Assembly (NCBI RefSeq): GCF_016618195.1
Contig: NZ_CP067099.1
Location: 3,224,001-3,288,000, forward strand
Length of the DNA: 64,000 bases
DNA from: Providencia manganoxydans
GTDB lineage: Bacteria > Pseudomonadota > Gammaproteobacteria > Enterobacterales > Enterobacteriaceae
Direction of reading: 5' to 3'
Shown: positions 59,527-64,000 of the stretch, piece after piece
Position numbering within the stretch: position 1 is the stretch's first letter
How the letters are laid out: each line of letters starts with the position of its first letter
Notes under the pieces: generated by a model
The model's database searches: none
What the model was told of the DNA's origin: nothing
Seen by the model: only the letters and a program-made list of their open reading frames with translations
Position numbers and translations under genes: made by a program

Positions 59527-60029
59527 ATTTCATTCAAAATCAAGCATATTGTGCTGGTATCGTTATGACAGATAAATTTATTTGCATAAATACCGAATCT
59601 GGATATGGACTAGTGACTATTGACCCTGACTTTCCTTCTATTATATTGCCATTGGACAGTACGGAGCAGGTTCTTGGTGAAAAATTGCTGTGTGCTCTTA
59701 AGCGAAGTAATACTCAAATAAACGATGAAGATTATAATATTCTTTTTAACCCAGAAAATATGAAAGAAAAATGGAATAGATGGCTAAATCAACTAAAACT
59801 GGATTATCAATATCGTTCTAAACGTCATTTACTCGCTAATATGCTAAGTTGCTCTGTTTTTCTGTTAAACAATCAACTTAACATCTCTCCTACCAACCAT
59901 TCAAAATGGGAGGGGTGGGAAGGACTTGGTGAATCAAAACATGTCATTTTATCGCTTGATCATTCAACGGAAGAGATAGGTGCAGGGTTACGATTAGCAT
60001 TGAGCCGTTGCACAACAAAAGAGTTTTAA
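59523..60029 (+). CDS. cdiI: Predicted CDI immunity protein CdiI
   Basis: A 168-residue cytoplasmic protein without signal peptide. Its ATG overlaps the cdiA stop by 4 bases (ATGA), the usual coupling of toxin and immunity. Sequence features include YGLVTIDPDFPSIILPLDSTEQVLGEKLLCALKRSN and a C-terminal LSLDHSTEEIGAGLRLALSRC, with similar 'LG..L..AL..S' ends in both halves. This looks like the DUF1436 (CdiI) family, which neutralises tRNase-type CdiA toxins, but the family call is from memory. By position alone it should block the CdiA C-terminal nuclease. Confidence 0.8.
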   Translation: MNFIQNQAYCAGIVMTDKFICINTESGYGLVTIDPDFPSIILPLDSTEQVLGEKLLCALKRSNTQINDEDYNILFNPENMKEKWNRWLNQLKLDYQYRSKRHLLANMLSCSVFLLNNQLNISPTNHSKWEGWEGLGESKHVILSLDHSTEEIGAGLRLALSRCTTKEF

Positions 60030-60038
60030 TTTAATATA

Positions 60039-60078
60039 AGAGAGTGCTGGTTAGTATTTAGTACACTAGCACTCTCTA
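60039..60078 (+). terminator. Terminator of the cdi operon
   Basis: The stem agagagtgct / agcactctct encloses an imperfect ggttagtatttagtacact loop region and is followed by atatttta, ten bases after the cdiI stop. Confidence 0.65.
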
Positions 60079-60271
60079 TATTTTAGAGTAAATAAAATAA
60101 TATTATTTTTAGTAATCATTAATTAATAACAAGAAATTATATAGTTACTACTTTTCTGGTAATGCTTTATTTTAATATAGCTTTGAAATTAGCCCATTAC
60201 CACTAGGAATTTAACCTAAAAACATTGATTATAAACAATTCACTTTCACTTTCAGGCTATTTTTAACATAA
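60079..60271. other. Spacer between the convergent cdiI and LPMO genes
   Basis: AT-rich stretch between two terminators; no gene remnant, repeat or second immunity gene was seen. Confidence 0.45.
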
Positions 60272-60308
60272 AACCCCCAGATAATTAGTCAATTAACTAT
60301 TGGGGGTT
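60272..60308 (-). terminator. Terminator downstream of the LPMO gene
   Basis: The stem aacccccag / ctattgggggtt (imperfect next to the loop) is followed by ttttatg on the minus strand. It lies about 140 bases after the LPMO stop. Confidence 0.55.
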
Positions 60309-60450
60309 ACTTCAAATTACAATATAAAAAAAGGCTATAATATATAATAAGTTATTTTTTAATTATACAGTTTATCATTTAAATACAACTTAATCATTAA
60401 ACGATTATGTATCCATTGACATATTTATTTTATATATATCACACTAAAGC

Positions 60451-61080
60451 TTACTTAGTGAGATTTACATCGATAACCTGATAAAAAGCATTTGTAGTAT
60501 CATATACATCCCATACAGCTAAAATAACATGATAGCCTGTACGATCAGCAGGTATAGTACATTGGAAATCAATCGGAGTTGCCAATGGAGGCGCCGCTCC
60601 ATTGTCATCACGTTGACAGAATGGTGTTAAATCAAAAGATGCTCTAGTTAAAGGGCTTGACTGATCCCATCCCGTTTTAGTTATAAAGTATCTCCAGTTA
60701 GTCGTTTTATGTGCCGCGGTTAAAAACCATGTAAACTTATTTGATCCTGTTTTTAACTCAGTTTTCTTCCAACGATCAGGGGTTTGCTCGTCAAGAGGGG
60801 CGAATGCTATATCACCTACACTGGCAATATTTCCATCAACAGGACCTGATGCAGGGAAGTTTTTCAACGCTTCCAAACTTTGTGGATAGTAAGTAGGCCC
60901 ATCTCCACAATTCAAATTGCCTGGTGTTTTCTGATTTCCACTGTAATCACGAACAAAGCACATATATGAACGACTTGGTGGAGTAATAACATAACCATGA
61001 GCACTTGACTGGAATGATATGGAGCAAAGTACAGTGCTTAATAAACTAAACAATATTAACGGCAATATTAATTTACTCAT
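60451..61080 (-). CDS. AA10 lytic polysaccharide monooxygenase (chitin-binding type)
   Basis: A 209-residue secreted copper enzyme. The signal peptide (residues 1-27, ending SSA) leaves H28 as the mature N-terminus ([14 protein letters not shown]), which with H124 ([13 protein letters not shown]) makes the copper histidine brace. F199 in NAFYQVIDV fits the axial position of bacterial AA10 enzymes. There is a single catalytic domain with no extra carbohydrate-binding module, as in CBP21. Four cysteines (C41, C58, C155, C174) can form the two usual disulfides. Such enzymes oxidatively cleave chitin or bind host glycans. No chitinase gene is in the window. Confidence 0.92.
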   Translation of the reverse strand: MSKLILPLILFSLLSTVLCSISFQSSAHGYVITPPSRSYMCFVRDYSGNQKTPGNLNCGDGPTYYPQSLEALKNFPASGPVDGNIASVGDIAFAPLDEQTPDRWKKTELKTGSNKFTWFLTAAHKTTNWRYFITKTGWDQSSPLTRASFDLTPFCQRDDNGAAPPLATPIDFQCTIPADRTGYHVILAVWDVYDTTNAFYQVIDVNLTK

Positions 61081-61594
61081 AACAACCTCCTGAAAAAGAA
61101 ATATAAGCTATATTTTATATATCTGAAAGCAGCTGAGCACTATTCATTAATGATATTCAATTGCTTCATTAATACTGTTTTATCATTTAAATAGAAGTCG
61201 TAAATTGAAAATTTCAGTATCTTTCGCTAGATTTATTTCATTATAAAATATGTATATTTGATAAATAGAAATGACTCATCATAATACTCCTTGGTGAGTA
61301 TAATTTGTCATTGATAAAATACATATTCTAATATGAAAGAGGTGATAATATTAATCAAACCTATTTAGTCCCCTAAAATAACCATATTATTGTTAAAAAT
61401 AATGATAATAGTTATCACAACACTACATTAGATTGTAAAATACCTGATAAAGTAAAAATGAAGTTCGCCCTGAGATGTAAAAATACAGTGAGGCCGATGC
61501 AAAAAAAAATCAATAAAAATCAATACCATCACAAACTTTTGGCAGTCGATTCTTATATCCTATTTTTTATTTGGCCTTCACTTTAATTTCATCA
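61081..61594. other. Spacer between the LPMO gene and bioD
   Basis: About 510 AT-rich bases. The LPMO promoter must lie in the first part on the minus strand. No gene, ERIC or clear bioD terminator was found. Confidence 0.45.
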
Positions 61595-62278
61595 CTAGAC
61601 GGTTAGCAAACACCTCACATCAATATACGACCCAACATTTGCTAACAGTTCGATATTTTTATGAGGAATAATACCAAGACAAGGTGCATTGAGTGAACGG
61701 TGTAATGTCGCTAAATATTCGGCCTGATAGTCTCCTGCTGGCTCGACTTCATTCGCCACCCACCCCACCAATTTTAGCCCTGATTGTTTAATTGCTTGTG
61801 CGGTTAATAATGCATGATTAATACAACCCAGTTTGATGCCAACCACCATAATTACTGGTAATTGTTGCTCAACCACCCAATCTGCATAACTTTCTTGCGC
61901 AGATAATGGCGTGTACCAACCACCAGCTCCCTCAACCAACACCCACTGAGCCTTTGACTGCAAATGTATTAATCCATCGGTCATAACCGAAAAATCAATC
62001 GGCTGGCCAACTTTTTCGCTAATAATATGTGGCGATGTCGGAGCTTCAAATACAATCGGGTTCACTTCTTGGTAAGTTAATGGCAATGTGCTGTTCGCTT
62101 GTAAAAATAGTGCGTCACTATTGCGTAGCCCCTGCGCTGTTTGTTCACTGCCTGATGCAACAGGTTTATAACCCGCAGTTCGATAACCCAATTGTTTAGC
62201 CGCTTGCAGTAATGCACAACTAACCACGGTTTTACCGACCTCAGTATCAGTGCCGGTCACAAAATAAGTTTTAGTCAC
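61595..62278 (-). CDS. bioD: Dethiobiotin synthetase
   Basis: A 227-residue ATP-dependent carboxylase that closes the ureido ring of dethiobiotin from 7,8-diaminopelargonate and CO2. P-loop GTDTEVGKTVVS at about 9-20, VEGAGGWYTPLS near 115-126, and WVANEVEP. The length matches E. coli BioD (225). Its start overlaps the end of bioC by 8 bases. Confidence 0.96.
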   Translation of the reverse strand: MTKTYFVTGTDTEVGKTVVSCALLQAAKQLGYRTAGYKPVASGSEQTAQGLRNSDALFLQANSTLPLTYQEVNPIVFEAPTSPHIISEKVGQPIDFSVMTDGLIHLQSKAQWVLVEGAGGWYTPLSAQESYADWVVEQQLPVIMVVGIKLGCINHALLTAQAIKQSGLKLVGWVANEVEPAGDYQAEYLATLHRSLNAPCLGIIPHKNIELLANVGSYIDVRCLLTV

Positions 62279-63047
62279 GATAAATTATTCCAAATACAGT
62301 TTGATAAGTAAGCTCAAGACCCTTTTCAGACATGGGATAAGCGCTCTCAAGTCGATGTAATCGCTGCCTTGTCATCAATCCACCACGCCGCCCTGCGGTG
62401 AGATGGGTCGCGCCAATACCTTTCAATGAATTCAATAATCGAGCTAAATCCGGAAAATGCAGTTTATCGGTCTGAAGCAACAATTGATGCTGCCATGGTT
62501 GGCAACTCGCGGTGATCTGTTCAAAACTTAAAAACGCATTTACATGCGAATAGCCATCTAACCTAGCCCAAGCTTGCGATAGCTCCGATAGAGAGCCTTC
62601 AGCAAGCGTGGTAAACACAATCACACCACCACTTTTAGTCACTCGATGCAATTCAGTCAGCGCCAGTGATAAGTCAGAGCACCATTGGATCGCTAAATTA
62701 GAAAAAACCACATTAAAAGTTTGGTCGGCAAAAGGCAGTGCTTCCATATCCGCACAGATATACTGCTTCGCCGCATTTTTTTGACGTGCAACATCCAACA
62801 TGCCGGACGATAAATCTAATGCGGTCACTTCAGCCCCTTGTGCTTTGATTATTTGGCTGAAAAAACCAGTACCACAGCCAACATCAATCACTTTTTTAGC
62901 CGCTAAATTCACCTGTGCTGAGGCTAATAAATCCAGCAGTTGATGACCGCTATTTTGTTGATAATACGCTATCGAATCATAGCGTTTTGCTGCTTTACCA
63001 AAGGCCGAAGCGATTTTTTGTTTTTCATCACTTAATGGTAAAACCAT
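62271..63047 (-). CDS. bioC: Malonyl-ACP O-methyltransferase BioC
   Basis: A 258-residue SAM-dependent methyltransferase that masks malonyl-ACP so that fatty acid synthesis can make the pimeloyl chain. SAM-binding motif [13 protein letters not shown] (about 54-66), [15 protein letters not shown], and [20 protein letters not shown]. It overlaps the 3' end of bioF by 20 bases and the start of bioD by 8. Confidence 0.95.
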   Translation of the reverse strand: MVLPLSDEKQKIASAFGKAAKRYDSIAYYQQNSGHQLLDLLASAQVNLAAKKVIDVGCGTGFFSQIIKAQGAEVTALDLSSGMLDVARQKNAAKQYICADMEALPFADQTFNVVFSNLAIQWCSDLSLALTELHRVTKSGGVIVFTTLAEGSLSELSQAWARLDGYSHVNAFLSFEQITASCQPWQHQLLLQTDKLHFPDLARLLNSLKGIGATHLTAGRRGGLMTRQRLHRLESAYPMSEKGLELTYQTVFGIIYRD

Positions 63048-64000
63048 TTAACGCCTCCAACAGTTGATCAATATCTTGTTGGTAATGAGCGGCACTCAAA
63101 GTAATGCGTAGTCGTGCACTTCCGGGTGGGACAGTTGGTGGCCGTATCGCTTGTACCCATAGCCCTTTTTGTCGTAGATAATCAGAAAGTTGTAAACTGA
63201 TCTCATTATCTCCCACGATGACAGGCTGAATTGCCATCTGTGAGTCCGCTAATTGCATATCCCGAAATTGACTATTTTTTCTAAAATACTCAATATGTTG
63301 CTTGAGCTGTTCCCTCGACTCATCCGCTGCACGGATCTGTTGCAATGCCGCAGACAACGCAACTGCCTGAGCCGGTGGCATTGAAGTGCTATAAATCAGG
63401 TGACGAGCGGTTTGAATAAAATAATCTGCGGTTGTTTCATCACACAAAACAGCTGCGCCACTCAAACCAAATGCTTTACCAAAGGTCACAATCAATAATT
63501 CAGGTTTGATACCATGTACATCACAGCTACCACGCCCTTCTCGCCCTCGCACACCAATACCATGAGCATCATCAACCATTAACCATACATTATGTTGTCC
63601 AGCAAGTTGTTGTAATTCAATCAGTGGAGCGCAATCGCCATCCATACTAAAAACGCCTTCAGTAATAATCAGCGTTTTTCCTTCTGTTGGATGAGCTAGC
63701 AACTTTTCTAATGATGATGGGCTATTGTGGGTGAAGCGTCGCAAGTTAGCATTCGATAACATTGATGCTTCAAGGATCGAAGCATGACTGAGCTTGTCGG
63801 CTAAAATACGATCCCCTTGACTCATCAAGGCAGTGATCACCGCTTGATTTGCCGCAAAACCCGAAATAAACAGTAGCGCTCTAGGGTAACCTAACCACTC
63901 CGACAGGGTATTTTCTAGCTGTTGATGGGCAAGCGAAAAACCGGTTACATGCCCAGATCCCCCACTACCTGTACCATATTGCGCTGCACCTTGCTGCCAA
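63028..64000 (-). CDS. bioF: 8-amino-7-oxononanoate synthase, C-terminal part (start outside the window)
   Basis: The frame is open from the window edge to a stop at 63028-63030, giving the last 323 or so residues; the true start is beyond 64000. This PLP enzyme condenses pimeloyl thioester with alanine. The PLP lysine is in [20 protein letters not shown], with [10 protein letters not shown] before it and [19 protein letters not shown] near the end. An internal ATG at 63840 is not a start, since conserved sequence ([19 protein letters not shown]) continues upstream. Order bioF-bioC-bioD as in E. coli. Confidence 0.95.
   Translation of the reverse strand, partial: WQQGAAQYGTGSGGSGHVTGFSLAHQQLENTLSEWLGYPRALLFISGFAANQAVITALMSQGDRILADKLSHASILEASMLSNANLRRFTHNSPSSLEKLLAHPTEGKTLIITEGVFSMDGDCAPLIELQQLAGQHNVWLMVDDAHGIGVRGREGRGSCDVHGIKPELLIVTFGKAFGLSGAAVLCDETTADYFIQTARHLIYSTSMPPAQAVALSAALQQIRAADESREQLKQHIEYFRKNSQFRDMQLADSQMAIQPVIVGDNEISLQLSDYLRQKGLWVQAIRPPTVPPGSARLRITLSAAHYQQDIDQLLEALNGFTIK

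Noticed and set aside
51943..61594. Prophage or integrative element as carrier of the cdi genes
   Set aside because: No integrase, tRNA gene, flanking att repeat or transposase was seen in or around the interval.

Overview
The window is chromosomal DNA from a member of the Morganellaceae, most likely a Providencia species. Three things support this. The rhomboid protease at 10.8-11.7 kb looks very close to AarA of Providencia stuartii. Most proteins are close to Escherichia coli orthologues while the DNA is clearly AT-rich. Intergenic spaces carry many ERIC elements (127-bp enterobacterial palindromes), both intact and decayed. No tRNA, rRNA, insertion sequence, integrase or CRISPR array was seen.

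Layout from left to right. 0-5.4 kb: a LemA-like fragment, mrp divergent from metG, then the LrgA/LrgB pair yohJ-yohK. 5.7-11.7 kb: cdd, two AT-rich genes for small secreted proteins that look like diverged paralogues, maeA and aarA. 11.7-21.1 kb: a MurNAc-6-phosphate operon (murQ-murP-murR plus a TauE/SafE permease), divergent from a catabolic cluster of GntP-type permease, iron alcohol dehydrogenase, CoA-acylating malonate-semialdehyde dehydrogenase and IclR regulator. 21.2-31.8 kb: sanA, yeiB-folE, moeA-moeB, yjdM, ybiT, a LOG-GNAT pair, rhtA and dps. 32-44.8 kb: dinG, a 53-residue membrane peptide gene, sseA, a GlsB-type gene, rhlE-dusC, and cecR with the ybhGFSR efflux operon. 44.8-51.6 kb: ybhL, moaACDE (no moaB) behind a probable molybdenum-cofactor riboswitch, yvcK, and uvrB with an SOS box. 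52.5-60.0 kb: a contact-dependent inhibition locus cdiB-cdiA-cdiI. 60.4-64 kb: an AA10 lytic polysaccharide monooxygenase and bioF(partial)-bioC-bioD.

In E. coli bioD lies directly beside uvrB. Here the cdi locus and the chitin-type monooxygenase fill that junction (about 10 kb), so this is the clearest accessory insertion. The cdiA C-terminus carries WED, FDFF and SAKSMDT motifs, which fit a PD-(D/E)XK-type tRNase toxin, and the next gene overlaps it by 4 bases as expected of its immunity gene.

The most unusual signal is non-coding. A repeat of about 140 bp occurs three times (5386-5527, 10483-10618 inverted, 31831-31969). It can fold into three successive hairpins and each copy lies between two copies of a terminator hairpin (direct duplications of 14-23 bp). 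I do not recognise it as a named family. ERIC remnants also sit within 20-35 bases of the start codons of cdd, aarA, folE and rhtA, and one ERIC lies in the loop of the putative sseA terminator.

All start-site corrections, motif positions and functions come from reading the sequence and from remembered family knowledge. No database search was run.
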